In this document: in pieces, positions 1 to 9,753 of the stretch
How positions within the stretch are numbered: the stretch's first letter is position 1
How the letters are laid out: each line of letters opens with the position of its first letter
Assembly (NCBI RefSeq): GCF_003626695.1
Contig: NZ_RBAH01000012.1
Location: forward strand, 1 to 64,000
DNA length: 64,000 bases
Origin: Paenibacillus ginsengarvi
GTDB lineage: Bacteria; Bacillota; Bacilli; Paenibacillales; NBRC-103111
Direction: 5' to 3'
Position numbers and translations under genes: made by a program
The notes under the pieces: model-generated
Seen by the model: only the letters and a program-made list of their open reading frames with translations
Told to the model about the DNA's origin: nothing
Databases searched by the model: none

Positions 1-224
1 TCCGTCTGTAACACGGGTTCGTGACACCAAGAAAGTACGACCTACCTTCGCCAGCCCAGTACCAGTATGGACAATATTTTCATTCATCAGTGGTGCCGCA
101 AAGCAGCATGTTTGTCTGTAACGTTAAGAAATATACTCACTTTTTTGTAAAACTTCTTTAGTACACTAAGGATACGCTTTTGTTCGCGCGCAAACGAAAG
201 TTAGCAGGAAGAAAGGGGTTCAGT
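1..224. other. intergenic start of window, no gene seen
   Basis: No convincing coding region, RNA gene or clear sigma-A promoter is seen. The last part is AT-rich and holds the leader and Shine-Dalgarno site (AGGAAGAAAGGGG) of the response regulator gene that follows. Confidence 0.5.
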
Positions 225-917
225 ATGCAAACGTACAATGTCCTCGTCGCCGACGACGATGCCGAAATCGTGGAAGCCATCCAAATTTACTTGCAGCGGG
301 AACGGCTGAACATTTTCACCGCCTCGAACGGACTGGAGGCGCTCGAAGCGCTCGGAAAGCACGAGATTCATCTGATCGTGCTCGATGTCATGATGCCCGG
401 ACTCGATGGCATCAAGGCGACGCTGCAAATCCGCGAATCGAAAAACATCCCGATTCTCATCGTCTCCGCCAAAACCGAGGATGCCGACAAAATCATCGGC
501 CTCAATGCCGGAGCGGACGACTATATCGGCAAGCCGTTCAACCCGCTCGAGCTGGTCGCCAGGGTGAAGTCCCAACTTCGCCGATATACGAGGCTCGGCA
601 ATTACAAGCCGGCGGACGAACTATTAAACGCCCAAGGGCTCGTACTGAACAAAAACACGAAGACGATAACCGTCGACGAGGAAGAAGTGCGATTGACCGC
701 AACCGAATACAAAATTCTCGAGCTGCTTATGGAGCATAAGGGCCGCGTCTTTTCGATCGACGAAATTTACGAGAAGGTGTGGAAGGAGCCTAGCGTGAGC
801 GGAGAAAATACGGTGGCGGTCCATGTCAGGCGGATTCGCGAAAAAATCGAAATTAACCCGCGCGAGCCAAAATATTTGAAGGTGGTATGGGGCATTGGCT
901 ACAAAATCGAAAAATAG
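225..917 (+). CDS. OmpR/PhoB-family response regulator
   Basis: Cytoplasmic DNA-binding response regulator of 230 residues, the usual length of the family. The receiver domain spans residues 5-115, with acidic pocket residues D10-D12, phosphoacceptor D54 (VLDVMM), S81 and K103 (GKPF). A winged-helix trans_reg_C domain follows at about 130-228. I start at ATG 225, 7-8 nt after an AAAGGGG Shine-Dalgarno; an upstream in-frame TTG at 180 would add 15 residues with no ribosome site. The 3' end overlaps the next gene, a sensor kinase, by 23 nt, so the two are co-transcribed and translationally coupled. The pair resembles VanR/VanS-type Firmicute systems, but no target gene lies next to it. Confidence 0.93.
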   Translation: MQTYNVLVADDDAEIVEAIQIYLQRERLNIFTASNGLEALEALGKHEIHLIVLDVMMPGLDGIKATLQIRESKNIPILIVSAKTEDADKIIGLNAGADDYIGKPFNPLELVARVKSQLRRYTRLGNYKPADELLNAQGLVLNKNTKTITVDEEEVRLTATEYKILELLMEHKGRVFSIDEIYEKVWKEPSVSGENTVAVHVRRIREKIEINPREPKYLKVVWGIGYKIEK

Positions 918-3150
918 CGGGCGGACCGTACCGATCACGGCTGTACTCGTTCTGCTAGTTTGCTTGACCGGAATCGCGCTTCAGCTGTTTATCGCGATTT
1001 ATAAGGACCGGTCGTACATATACGGCAATCCGTTTTGGGACGGAGATTTGTTCAATAACGTTCAAGTTCAGATCACCGTTACCGATATCGCCAAATACTA
1101 TGCGGAATACGCAGGCTACGAGCAGCTCAGCGACAAAGAGAAAGTCGACGAGGAGACGATCCGGCTGTGGCGGGAGCAGTTCGACGCGCTGGCCGCTGGG
1201 GCAATCCAAAACGCAGCAGGCCGAGGCGAGCATGACGCGCTGCCGGACGGACAAGTTTGGGCGAATACGGCGTCCACCTCGCTCGCCGCGCTGCAGCAGA
1301 GAACCGGCAAATGGATGTCGGACGAGTGGGACAAGTTGGCCGAGCAGGTTTGGCAAACTCAGCTTCAGGAAAATACGAAGCTGCTGCTCGCCGACAAAAA
1401 CAGCGAGTACAACAATTTGAAAAGAGCGGTCACCCGTGTCGATCCTTTCTTGAAATATACGATTAAGGACAGCCGCCGCCAAATGACGTTTTCCAATACC
1501 CGGAGCGAATCAGCAGGAACGGATACGGCCGGAGAAGAAACCGTCCACACGATCACGTTTCCGATGAAAGAGCCGAGACCGCTGCATCAAGAGCTGAACG
1601 ACTATTTCAAGCAGCACGGGTTGGAAGGAAGCTTTACGTTTTACGCAATCGCGGCGCCGGTTGAATCCGCCTTCGCATTCGATACGATTATGGCTAAAGA
1701 CTACATAAGATTGCTGGACGTTCGCAAGCAGCTTCAATATGAAATGGCCGGCCTGGCGACGGTTCTAGCGGCAGTGGCGCTGCTGCTGCTGCATGTACGC
1801 AAACATCGGGAAGAAGCGGCAAAAGAAATCGGAATGCGGGTATCGAACTGGCAGCGCCGTATTCCGGTGGACCTTCGGGTCGCCCTGCTCGCGGCCGTCC
1901 CCGCTATCGCGATCGGCTGCGGAAGAACGATGTATAACTGGGGAATGCATTTCCCCTTGTTCAGCCATGTTTTCCGCTGGGCCTTGCTCTCGCTGCTTGC
2001 TTCTTACGTTCTGATCACGATAAGCGACGCGATTCGTCTGTATCGTCATGCCGGGACTTTAGCCGCTCAGCGGGAGAACGCGTACTTCGTTACGTTATTC
2101 CGGCTTGCGCGATTCGCGGCGATGCGGAAGGCACTCCTGCTCAAATCGGCTCTATTGTTTGCAGCCACCGTTTTATTCGGCTTGTGTGTTTTTGCTGCGG
2201 CTGCGGAATTCAAAGGGTTTGTGCTCCTGTCGGTGCTGTACATCGCCGTCTACGTCGCAGTGATTACACCGTACTGCTTAAAACGGATCGGGGCTATGAA
2301 CATCATGGCAGCCGGCATTGACGAATTGGCCGCAGGCCGCTTGAACATGGCGTTCGAAGGGAACGGAACCGGAAGCGGCGGCGTCTTATCGCATATGATC
2401 CATCAGCTGAGCAACATGAGAAGCGGGCTGCAAGCCGCTCTGGACAGCCAGTTGAAAAGCGAGAAGCTGAAGTCCGAGCTGATCTCGAACGTCTCCCACG
2501 ATCTGAAAACGCCGCTGACGTCGATGATCAATTACGTCGGCCTGCTCAAGCAAGAGGTACGCCGCCCTAGCGAGTCGGAACGCTACATCGCGGTTCTGGA
2601 AGCCAAGACGAAACGCCTCAAGGAGCTCATCGACGATCTGTTCGAAATATCCCAGCTTTCGAGCGGCACTGTCGTTCCCGTGATCGAACGCGTTGACGTG
2701 GCTGCCCTGCTGCAGCAGACGCTGGCGGAATTGGAGGATAAAATCGAAGCGTCCGGGCTGCAGTTCCGGGTCCAAGTTCAGCACCCGCATCTGTATGCTC
2801 GGCTTGACGGCAAAAAAACGTGGAGAGTGTTCGAAAACTTGATCCACAATACGCTCCGCTATTCGCTGCCGAACACGCGCGTCCATATCGGCCTGCTGGA
2901 AACAGACGAGCATATCGTACTGCGGATTCATAACGTTTCCGCTTATGAAATTACGGTTCCTCCGAACGAGCTGTTCGAGCGCTCCAAGCGAGGAGACGTT
3001 TCGCGGCATACGGAAGGATCGGGACTCGGACTCGCTATCGCCAAAAGCATTGTCGAGCTGCAGGGCGGGCGCATCTACATCGATATCGAAGGAGACTATT
3101 TCAAAGTAACCGTCGAACTGTTAAAAGATACGCTGCAGAAGCACGAATGA
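895..3150 (+). CDS. membrane sensor histidine kinase (partner of upstream regulator)
   Basis: 751-residue sensor kinase starting at TTG 895 inside the end of the response regulator gene. TM1 is at about 12-34, followed by an extracytoplasmic region of about 240 residues, then five or six more helices between 285 and 470, a larger membrane part than in a classical two-TM kinase. A HAMP-like linker (ELAAGRLNMAF) leads to a HisKA domain with H535 in NVSHDLKTPLTS, then a HATPase with N-box ENLIHN and G2 box GSGLGLAIAKS. The G1 box is the RIHNVSAYE variant known from VanS-like Firmicute kinases, not DxGxG. It should phosphorylate the adjacent regulator. The signal sensed is unknown. Confidence 0.92.
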   Translation: MATKSKNSGRTVPITAVLVLLVCLTGIALQLFIAIYKDRSYIYGNPFWDGDLFNNVQVQITVTDIAKYYAEYAGYEQLSDKEKVDEETIRLWREQFDALAAGAIQNAAGRGEHDALPDGQVWANTASTSLAALQQRTGKWMSDEWDKLAEQVWQTQLQENTKLLLADKNSEYNNLKRAVTRVDPFLKYTIKDSRRQMTFSNTRSESAGTDTAGEETVHTITFPMKEPRPLHQELNDYFKQHGLEGSFTFYAIAAPVESAFAFDTIMAKDYIRLLDVRKQLQYEMAGLATVLAAVALLLLHVRKHREEAAKEIGMRVSNWQRRIPVDLRVALLAAVPAIAIGCGRTMYNWGMHFPLFSHVFRWALLSLLASYVLITISDAIRLYRHAGTLAAQRENAYFVTLFRLARFAAMRKALLLKSALLFAATVLFGLCVFAAAAEFKGFVLLSVLYIAVYVAVITPYCLKRIGAMNIMAAGIDELAAGRLNMAFEGNGTGSGGVLSHMIHQLSNMRSGLQAALDSQLKSEKLKSELISNVSHDLKTPLTSMINYVGLLKQEVRRPSESERYIAVLEAKTKRLKELIDDLFEISQLSSGTVVPVIERVDVAALLQQTLAELEDKIEASGLQFRVQVQHPHLYARLDGKKTWRVFENLIHNTLRYSLPNTRVHIGLLETDEHIVLRIHNVSAYEITVPPNELFERSKRGDVSRHTEGSGLGLAIAKSIVELQGGRIYIDIEGDYFKVTVELLKDTLQKHE

Positions 3151-3152
3151 TA

Positions 3153-3192
3153 AATAGCGGAGCCATCCCGGAAAAGGATGCGCTCCGCTAAC
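3153..3192. terminator. hairpin between convergent genes
   Basis: Inverted repeat AGCGGAGC..GCTCCGCT with inner pairing CATCC/GGATG, lying between the kinase (+) and the LysM-3D gene (-). There is no clear T-run, so termination is inferred from position. It could also be a member of the AGCGGAA hairpin family seen at 52 kb. Confidence 0.45.
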
Positions 3193-3218
3193 GCTATTGC
3201 GATCCCTAAATAGGCCGG

Positions 3219-3986
3219 CTACGCGCTGCGATCTCCGAGAACGAATACTTTCACGTTTTTTTTCACTCCGAATTCGACCGCCTCGTCCAAATCGTTCATG
3301 AATACGTCGATGCGCGCTCCCTTGATTGCGGAGCCGGTATCCTCGGCCTTACGCAGTCCGATGCCTTCGATCAGCACCGTGGAGCCGAGCGGAATAATCG
3401 ACGGATCGACTGCTACCGTCCTTCCTTCCTCCGCTTTGCTGCCGCTGCGCGTAATGCCGTATGCCGGATGGGATGGCGTTTTGCCCGTGGATTCTTTTCC
3501 CGCTGTGTACGCCGTTAGCGTAGAACTCAGCACACGCTGGACGACCGGCCGGTCTCCCGCTTCGTCGGTCCATCCCGGTTCGGTTTGCGGAATATCGAGC
3601 TTCTGGCCGACCCGGAGCCGGTTTGGGTCCTTCAGCGTATTGGCGGCAAGCAGCTCGCCCACGGTAATGCCGAAGGCGCGGGATATTTGAGAAAGGGTAT
3701 CTCCCGAATGAACTTCGTACTGTAAAATCGTTACCGCCGGAGCGGTCGACTGCATCTGCTCCTGCTGGTTTGTACTCAGGGCGCCGCTTGCGTAAGCAGT
3801 ACCGGCCGTCTCGGCTTCCCGATCGGCAGGGCCCGTGAATTCCCAAGTCGTACCGTTGTATATCCAATTGTCGGACATGGCAAGCTCTTCCTCCTGGCTG
3901 TTGTAGGCGAGCCCGGTCGCCCCCGTACCGAATGCGATTGCTACTGCCGTGACTACTGCCGTGACTTGTTTAATCCAGTTACGCAT
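3219..3986 (-). CDS. secreted LysM and 3D-domain cell-wall protein
   Basis: 255 residues. An N-terminal signal sequence (hydrophobic 6-25) is followed by one LysM module (about 103-148, YEVHSGDTLSQIS .. RLRVGQKLDIP) that should bind peptidoglycan. A C-terminal 3D domain with its conserved acidic residues (VAVDPSIIPLGS, GARIDVFMND) resembles the catalytic fold of lytic transglycosylases of the MltA/YabE/YocH type. Likely exported and active in wall turnover or resuscitation. ATG 3986 is chosen for its GAGGAGG Shine-Dalgarno 9 nt upstream; the open frame continues 33 codons further without support. The gene stands alone, convergent to the kinase gene. Confidence 0.88.
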   Translation of the reverse strand: MRNWIKQVTAVVTAVAIAFGTGATGLAYNSQEEELAMSDNWIYNGTTWEFTGPADREAETAGTAYASGALSTNQQEQMQSTAPAVTILQYEVHSGDTLSQISRAFGITVGELLAANTLKDPNRLRVGQKLDIPQTEPGWTDEAGDRPVVQRVLSSTLTAYTAGKESTGKTPSHPAYGITRSGSKAEEGRTVAVDPSIIPLGSTVLIEGIGLRKAEDTGSAIKGARIDVFMNDLDEAVEFGVKKNVKVFVLGDRSA

Positions 3987-4178
3987 TCTAGCAACATCCT
4001 CCTCGATTTTGTAAGTAGTGTGATAGATTTGGATGGTACTAGAGTTGCCATATGACGGCCGTTCTAAACGTACTGGACTTTTCAATCAAGTTGTACAGGC
4101 TTTCGGAACGGAGTCCCGCTCTGTACGGCGCTACACCTGCATTTCGTTCCACCAATTCACTCCCCTGCACCTCGAAAC

Positions 4179-4210
4179 AAAAAAGCGGCCCCGTCTATCA
4201 GACAGGGACC
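4179..4210 (-). terminator. terminator of the germination operon
   Basis: On the minus strand a GGTCCCTGTCT/AGAC-GGGGCC stem is followed by TTTTTT, about 75 nt after the last ger gene. It is the only strong terminator seen downstream of the five-gene operon. Confidence 0.75.
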
Positions 4211-4284
4211 TCTGTGAACATATATTTCTTCTCCCTTACATCCACCGCTGCGATACGGTCGTATTGCAGTAAGAAGCATGGGTT

Positions 4285-5382
4285 TTATTTCACCCGACTC
4301 ACCTTGCGCATCACGGCGACAAGCAGCAGCAGCAACGGCAGTAAAAGGCCGATGGTAAATACGAATAGCGGCAAAGTGGTTTTATTGAAGGTAGCCAAAT
4401 AGGTGCTGTTGGGCACCGAAAATATGGAGAATGTAACGATAACGACACCCAAAGGGAACGCCAAAAACCGGTACGTGCGAAGGCGCAGCGATTCGGCTAT
4501 GCCCAGAACAAGCGCATAATGCATGATGCTCAGTCTAAAATAGATCGTAAGAATCCAGATTATAGCCAAGATCGCTTCGATACGTTCCAGGAAATGGCCG
4601 ATGTTGATTTTTCTCGCTATCGCATAACTTGGAAAGCTATTCCGGGCCACTTGATCAGCCCCGAGCACAGAGATACTCAGTACCGTAATAACCGTTAGAA
4701 CGAGCCCGCCGAGGAGCATACCCGTAAATACGGCTCTTCCGGCTTTCTCGATCCGGTTCACCGCAGGATAGATCATAAGAAAAGTGACGGTCCCGAGAAA
4801 CGGAAAAGTGAAAACGGAGATCGTTGCTTTCAGCACCGGAAAGAACCCTTCCTCCAAGACGGGTTGCAAGTTCTTCATCTCCACCTGCGGGGCCAGCAGC
4901 ACAAACAACATGATAAGAAGCAGGATGACCCACGGGAAAAATAGTTCCGCGGCGCGCGCCAAAGGCTCAAGCCCCAGCTTAACCCCCATAATGACAACGA
5001 CCATAACGCAAATATGAATAGCTTGGATCGGTGTTTGCTGCATAATTTGAGTCGTCAAAAAATCCCCGATGTTGCGAAGCGTCAATACAGCAATTATAAA
5101 CACATAAAAGAAAAATATCGCAAAAACCGCTTTCCCCAGCCATTTTCCTAAAATCACTTCGCTGTATTCGGCGAAGGTCATGTTCGGAAATCGTTTCCCG
5201 AGAGCCATGTACAGCGGAATAACAAGCAAACCAAGACCTATCCCGGCTATAGCGGCGATCCAGGCATCCTGTTTGGCCTTGGCGACAAGAATGGAGGGAA
5301 TGATCAGAATGGCGCTCCCGACCGTATATAACATCACGAATATCGTTAACTGACGAATGGTGATTTTTCCCTTTTCCAGCAT
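4285..5382 (-). CDS. GerAB-family germinant receptor permease, second copy
   Basis: 365-residue integral membrane protein with about ten helices and the family N-terminus (KGKITIRQLTIFVMLYTVGS). In Bacillus, GerAB-type B subunits belong to the amino-acid/polyamine transporter fold and bind germinant in the inner membrane of the spore. The ATG directly abuts the TAG of the preceding B gene (no gap), with an AGGAGGAAT Shine-Dalgarno inside the end of that gene, so translation is tightly coupled. It is clearly paralogous to its neighbour but diverged along most of its length, so the duplication is old. Confidence 0.92.
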   Translation of the reverse strand: MLEKGKITIRQLTIFVMLYTVGSAILIIPSILVAKAKQDAWIAAIAGIGLGLLVIPLYMALGKRFPNMTFAEYSEVILGKWLGKAVFAIFFFYVFIIAVLTLRNIGDFLTTQIMQQTPIQAIHICVMVVVIMGVKLGLEPLARAAELFFPWVILLLIMLFVLLAPQVEMKNLQPVLEEGFFPVLKATISVFTFPFLGTVTFLMIYPAVNRIEKAGRAVFTGMLLGGLVLTVITVLSISVLGADQVARNSFPSYAIARKINIGHFLERIEAILAIIWILTIYFRLSIMHYALVLGIAESLRLRTYRFLAFPLGVVIVTFSIFSVPNSTYLATFNKTTLPLFVFTIGLLLPLLLLLVAVMRKVSRVK

Positions 5383-6477
5383 CTAGATTCCTCCTCTCTG
5401 GCGAACCGCATATGCGCCTAGGAGCAGCAGAGGCATGCCGATGCTGAAAGTCATATCGAAATAAGGCCAATATGCCGTTGTATACTCACTAAAGTGCGCT
5501 ATATTCGGGGAAAAATAAGTAGCCGAAGCGGCGATAGTAAAAGCGAGCGGCATGGCGAGCGCACGAAACTCTTTCAATTTGAGCACTTGCGCAAGACCGA
5601 GTTGAATCACATATACGTATATGGACGTTTTTATAAATAACGTAATGATCCACATGACGGCCATAATCGCTTCCAGCCTTTCGATGAAACGGCCGATGCT
5701 GATTTGTTTGGCGAGCGTATAGCTCGGATACATATTTCTGGATGAATAATCGTAGCCAAGCACAAGAACGGATAAGGCGATCATGATCACGAGAACGATA
5801 CCACCGAGCAAAGCACCCGACACAAAATATTTTCGAATGTTCTCCGTCTTATTGACGTAAGGAAATATCATTAAAAACGCAACAAGCTCCATATAGGGAT
5901 TGGAAGCGGAAAATATGGAGCCCCGTAAAACCGGCTTGATTCCTTCCGCAAAAACCGGCTGCACTTGTTTGGGATCAATCTGGGGGATAAGAAACAGGAC
6001 AAGCCCAAGGAAGAGCAGCACAAACCAGGGAAAAAAAATTTCCCCGGCTCGGGCGACAGCCTCGAGTCCAAGCCGCAGGCCCATGACGATCACGCTAAGA
6101 AACAAAATATGGATAGCATCGATGGGGGTTTCCGGAATCATATGTGTTGTCATAAAATCGCCGATAATCCTTACTAGTCCTGCAGCGTTGTAGAAGATAT
6201 AGGCCAGAAAGACGGAGGAAACCGCCGTTCCGACCCATGTTCCCAACAATTTGGCATTGTATTCGATCAAGTTCAAGCCAGGATACATCCGACCGACCGT
6301 TCCGACCAAATAGACGACAAGCAGTCCGATGAGCAGTCCGACAATGCCGGAGATCCATGCATCCTGTTTCGCCTCCATGGCGGGAACGGCAGGCAAGATG
6401 AGGATGGAATCGCCGACGGTCAGAAGGACGACCAGTATCGTAAATTGGCGAATATTGATTTTACCTTTTTCCAGCAT
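5383..6477 (-). CDS. GerAB-family germinant receptor permease, first copy
   Basis: 364 residues, about ten TM helices, same family and N-terminus (KGKINIRQFTILVVLLTVGDS) as the B gene downstream. Fourth gene of the operon A-C-D-B-B. Two different B subunits with a single A and C suggest either two receptor variants sharing A and C, or a receptor with two ligand-binding subunits. This is inference: the sequence gives only the arrangement. Confidence 0.92.
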   Translation of the reverse strand: MLEKGKINIRQFTILVVLLTVGDSILILPAVPAMEAKQDAWISGIVGLLIGLLVVYLVGTVGRMYPGLNLIEYNAKLLGTWVGTAVSSVFLAYIFYNAAGLVRIIGDFMTTHMIPETPIDAIHILFLSVIVMGLRLGLEAVARAGEIFFPWFVLLFLGLVLFLIPQIDPKQVQPVFAEGIKPVLRGSIFSASNPYMELVAFLMIFPYVNKTENIRKYFVSGALLGGIVLVIMIALSVLVLGYDYSSRNMYPSYTLAKQISIGRFIERLEAIMAVMWIITLFIKTSIYVYVIQLGLAQVLKLKEFRALAMPLAFTIAASATYFSPNIAHFSEYTTAYWPYFDMTFSIGMPLLLLGAYAVRQRGGI

Positions 6478-6492
6478 CCGCTCCGGACTCCC

Positions 6493-6726
6493 TTAGCTCA
6501 AAAATTTCTTGAAGACATCGCTGACCGGCTTATACATCCACGTAAGAAAATCGAGCGGGCTCGGAAGGATCACATGCATGATCAGCGCAAAGCTGAGACC
6601 CGCCCCTGCCAGAAGCAGAATGGCGAATACCCACAGTTCCTTCACTAATTTTTGTTTCCAAAGAGTAGGAACTTCCAGTACCGCGATTACGGCTGTTACA
6701 ACAAGGATCCCGCTAATTTTCCACAT
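6493..6726 (-). CDS. small two-helix membrane protein, GerA-operon D subunit type
   Basis: 77 residues with two hydrophobic segments (about 5-20 and 33-53) and a short charged loop between (WKQKLVKELW). It lies 15 nt from the C gene (minus strand, upstream) and 15 nt before the first B gene, so it is part of the operon. Small two-TM D-type proteins are known from some gerA-type operons of Bacillus and are thought to modulate receptor function. Assigned by size, topology and position rather than by motif. Confidence 0.78.
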   Translation of the reverse strand: MWKISGILVVTAVIAVLEVPTLWKQKLVKELWVFAILLLAGAGLSFALIMHVILPSPLDFLTWMYKPVSDVFKKFLS

Positions 6727-6738
6727 CGGAAGCGCTCC

Positions 6739-7938
6739 TTAATTTTTTAATTCTTCCAAAAAAGAATTGTTTATCGTGCCGAGACGCCGTATTCGGATAT
6801 CGACATTCACGTTTACCGGGAGATCGGCGAACTGCTCATCCCAATTTTCCCTTACCTTTTTCCAGGCTTTCGGTTGCGTGCGATGGAACACTTCACCGAA
6901 TCCGAAAATGTCCACTTTATATTGGTCTTGCACCCTTTTGATCGTCGCTTCGATAAACTCCTTTACGGTCTTCTCGCCGATTGTTTCGAGCATCTCGATC
7001 GAATTCGCTTTGGTCAGATCGATACGGCATGCGACTTCCCCCAAGTTCGCTTCCGTTCGAATGTTCACATCGATCGCCGGCGCGCCGTCTGCAAGCTTTC
7101 CTTTGACGATCGTTTTCGACCGGATGACCTCTACCGAAAATCGGCCTCCTTCCGGGCAGTTCGCATATCCTACCGTGTTGTCCACATTATCGGTTATATA
7201 GTTATAAGCCTTGCTTTCGGTATCATCCAGCCAGCCGACCAGCTTATCGCCGTTAAATACCGCCAGTCCTGCCGATTTCAGCCGGCTTTTTTGTACGAGG
7301 GAAGTGATGTTTTTCTCCGTTTTCCCCGCTTCGACGTCTCCGGTTGCTCTGATGCCGGTCAATACGGCGTGTTTGCCTGCGGTCGTCAAACTGGAAATCA
7401 GCTTGTCCAATGTAACTTTTACTGTAGGTGCCCAAGCCTTCTCCGAAGTCTCCAAGGAATCGAACAGCTCCATAGACGGTATTTTTTCTAGCGATGTCAT
7501 GATGGACAGAAGGGTTGACGCTTCGTCGTCTCTCGCCACCACGATGTAAAAATCGGTGCGAAACTCATGATCCCGCGACATGAAATCCAACACGTCCCCG
7601 ATTCCTTCTCTCGCCAGCGATTCTCCTATGACTACGACCCGCACATGGGACGAATAAATATTTCGCGGACTTTCCTTCGTCATTTTGCGCATCGCTTCCA
7701 TAATAGAAGATCCGGTGGCCCGGTATAAGACAACCGGGGAACGAAGACTTTCCCCTTTTCGAGAAGCCGCTTGTCCCGGGTTGACCACCTGTACGGATAC
7801 TTTGTAGTTATCCCCCGCCCGATCAATGCCAAGTCCGACTGCGATCGCAAGCGTATTTAATTCCCGGCGATTCCAGCATCCCGTAGCGGTTGCGAGCAGG
7901 ACGGCGGATAGAAACAATAAGAGCAGATTTCGTACCAT
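6739..7938 (-). CDS. GerAC-family spore germination lipoprotein
   Basis: 399 residues. The N-terminal signal peptide ends in a lipobox (ATATGC), giving a lipid-anchored protein after Cys processing; the mature part has the Ger(x)C layout (WNRRELNTLAIAVGLGID .. FRTDFYIVVARDD) and a typical C-terminal three-domain length. It forms the C subunit of the germinant receptor with A and B. ATG 7938 is chosen because AAGGTGG stands 7 nt upstream; a GTG two codons earlier would be too close to that site. Confidence 0.93.
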   Translation of the reverse strand: MVRNLLLLFLSAVLLATATGCWNRRELNTLAIAVGLGIDRAGDNYKVSVQVVNPGQAASRKGESLRSPVVLYRATGSSIMEAMRKMTKESPRNIYSSHVRVVVIGESLAREGIGDVLDFMSRDHEFRTDFYIVVARDDEASTLLSIMTSLEKIPSMELFDSLETSEKAWAPTVKVTLDKLISSLTTAGKHAVLTGIRATGDVEAGKTEKNITSLVQKSRLKSAGLAVFNGDKLVGWLDDTESKAYNYITDNVDNTVGYANCPEGGRFSVEVIRSKTIVKGKLADGAPAIDVNIRTEANLGEVACRIDLTKANSIEMLETIGEKTVKEFIEATIKRVQDQYKVDIFGFGEVFHRTQPKAWKKVRENWDEQFADLPVNVNVDIRIRRLGTINNSFLEELKN

Positions 7939-7991
7939 AAACACCCCACCTTATTGTGCGATCGACATGACTGCCGGCAGCCATAATGTTC

Positions 7992-9557
7992 TTATGACCG
8001 GGTATCCGGCTTCGGGGGCTTATTTCGTCCGCGTCGGACGTTCTTCTGGCTGACCAGTCTGGGACGAGTAAACATGGCCCAGTGAGGAACCCGAAAGATG
8101 GTGTCCTTCAGATCGTCGACGATAACGGGAGCAAGCGGACTCATGTAAGGGACGCCGAATGAGCGCAAGCTGCACAAGTGCAAAACAAGCGCGATGATCC
8201 CGATAATAATTCCGAAAATGCCAAAAGAAGCGGCGAGTCCCATTAACGGAAACCGCAGCATACGGATCGCAATGGCCATGTTGGAGGCGGGAAAAACAAA
8301 GCTGGAAATGGCCGTAATCGAGACGACGATGACCATGGCGGCCGAAACGATGCCTGCTTCGACCGCCGCTTGGCCGATGACGAGCGTTCCGACGATCGAC
8401 ACCGCTTGCCCGATTGCCCTTGGCATCCGCAAACCGGCCTCCCGCAATATTTCGAAGGTCAGCTCCATCATGAGCGCTTCGATGAAAGCTGGAAAAGGCA
8501 CGCCTTCCCGTTGACCCGCCAAGCTGATCAACAGCTGTGTCGGCAGCATTTCCTGATGAAACGTGGTAATGGCGATATAGATCGACGGACCGAGCAGCGC
8601 GATAAAGAAACCTACGAAACGAAGGATGCGGATGAAGCTGCTGATGTCGGCACGTTGATAGTAATCTTCCGCGGAGTGGAAGAAAGAAATGAATAACGCG
8701 GGTACAACGAGCACAAACGGCGTCCCGTCTACCAGAATGGCGATTTTCCCTTCCAGAAGCTCGGCCGCGATGACATCCGGACGTTCAGAATTATAGATGG
8801 TCGGAAATGGCGAGTAGGCTTCATCTTGGATCAATTCCTCGACATAGCCGCTTTCGAGTATGCCGTCGATATCGATGCGATCGAGACGACTGCGCACTTC
8901 TTCTACCGTTTTATCATTGACGATGCCGTGAATATACATGACGGCCACGTTCGTTTTCGTCACCCTGCCGATTTGTTTGCGTTCGAGCCATAAATTCGGG
9001 TCTTTGATCTTTCTTCGGATCAATGCCGTGTTCGTTTGCAAGTTTTCCGTAAAGCTTTCCTTCGGCCCGCGCACGACCGATTCCGTGGCGGGCTCGGTCA
9101 CGCTGCGGCCTTCCCATCCGCTCATGCCGATTACTAAACCTCGCGAATATCCGTCCAACAAAAGAATTACGCCGCCCGACAGGAGGGAAGTGAATAAAGT
9201 GCCGAAGTCCGTTACGTCCTGAATGTCTCCTACGGAGAGGATGCGCTCCTTCATGTCCTGCAGCAGATTTGGATCGCTGTAATCGGGGTCCGACATGAGG
9301 GTTTCCATAATATACTGTTGAGCGGATTTCATATCGACGAGCCCTTCGGTATAACACATGGCGGCTCGAATCCGCCCCCCGGGACCGATTCTGAATTCCC
9401 TGATCACGATGTCGCCGCTGTACCCGAGCATTTCTTTCATGAGCTGAATATTTTCCGGAAGACTGGCTTTAAGAGATTCGGCAACAACCGGTTGCCGGTT
9501 TTCGGCGTCATATAGGGACAAACGATTAGCGTTAGCTTTTTTTTTGAAAAATTTCAT
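7992..9557 (-). CDS. GerAA-family spore germination protein
   Basis: 521 residues, first gene of the operon. A hydrophilic N-terminal half (to about 290, with ENIQLMKEMLGYSGDIVIREF) is followed by four or five membrane helices (about 295-460) and a short cytoplasmic tail. A subunits of GerA receptors form oligomers with B and C in the spore inner membrane and take part in ion release after germinant binding. The tail is basic. I found no unmistakable sigma-G promoter in the 150 bp upstream. Confidence 0.93.
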   Translation of the reverse strand: MKFFKKKANANRLSLYDAENRQPVVAESLKASLPENIQLMKEMLGYSGDIVIREFRIGPGGRIRAAMCYTEGLVDMKSAQQYIMETLMSDPDYSDPNLLQDMKERILSVGDIQDVTDFGTLFTSLLSGGVILLLDGYSRGLVIGMSGWEGRSVTEPATESVVRGPKESFTENLQTNTALIRRKIKDPNLWLERKQIGRVTKTNVAVMYIHGIVNDKTVEEVRSRLDRIDIDGILESGYVEELIQDEAYSPFPTIYNSERPDVIAAELLEGKIAILVDGTPFVLVVPALFISFFHSAEDYYQRADISSFIRILRFVGFFIALLGPSIYIAITTFHQEMLPTQLLISLAGQREGVPFPAFIEALMMELTFEILREAGLRMPRAIGQAVSIVGTLVIGQAAVEAGIVSAAMVIVVSITAISSFVFPASNMAIAIRMLRFPLMGLAASFGIFGIIIGIIALVLHLCSLRSFGVPYMSPLAPVIVDDLKDTIFRVPHWAMFTRPRLVSQKNVRRGRNKPPKPDTRS

Positions 9558-9702
9558 GACCCCGACCTTCTCCCGACTTGAGCTCCCAACTTTTTCTATT
9601 GTTTCCCGAACGCATGATTATAAACTTCCGGGCCGCGGCCCTCCGTTCATGAATGCGGCTGTCGGTGCGCAAGAAAGAAAAACCGTCCGGAAAACCAATA
9701 AC

Positions 9703-9739
9703 AAAAAAACCTTGAAGGGCAAATGCCGATCAAGGTTTT
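9703..9739 (-). terminator. terminator of the phosphoesterase gene
   Basis: AAAACCTTGA/TCAAGGTTTT stem with a T7 tract on the minus strand, 15 nt after the stop of the metallophosphoesterase. The remaining intergenic DNA up to 9557 holds a GC-rich GGGCCGCGGCCC palindrome but no gene. Confidence 0.85.
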
Positions 9740-9753
9740 GCGGGAACTCCGCT

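Noticed and set aside
225..3150. VanRS-type vancomycin resistance system
   Set aside because: Only the regulator and kinase resemble it; no vanH, vanA or vanX genes lie nearby.
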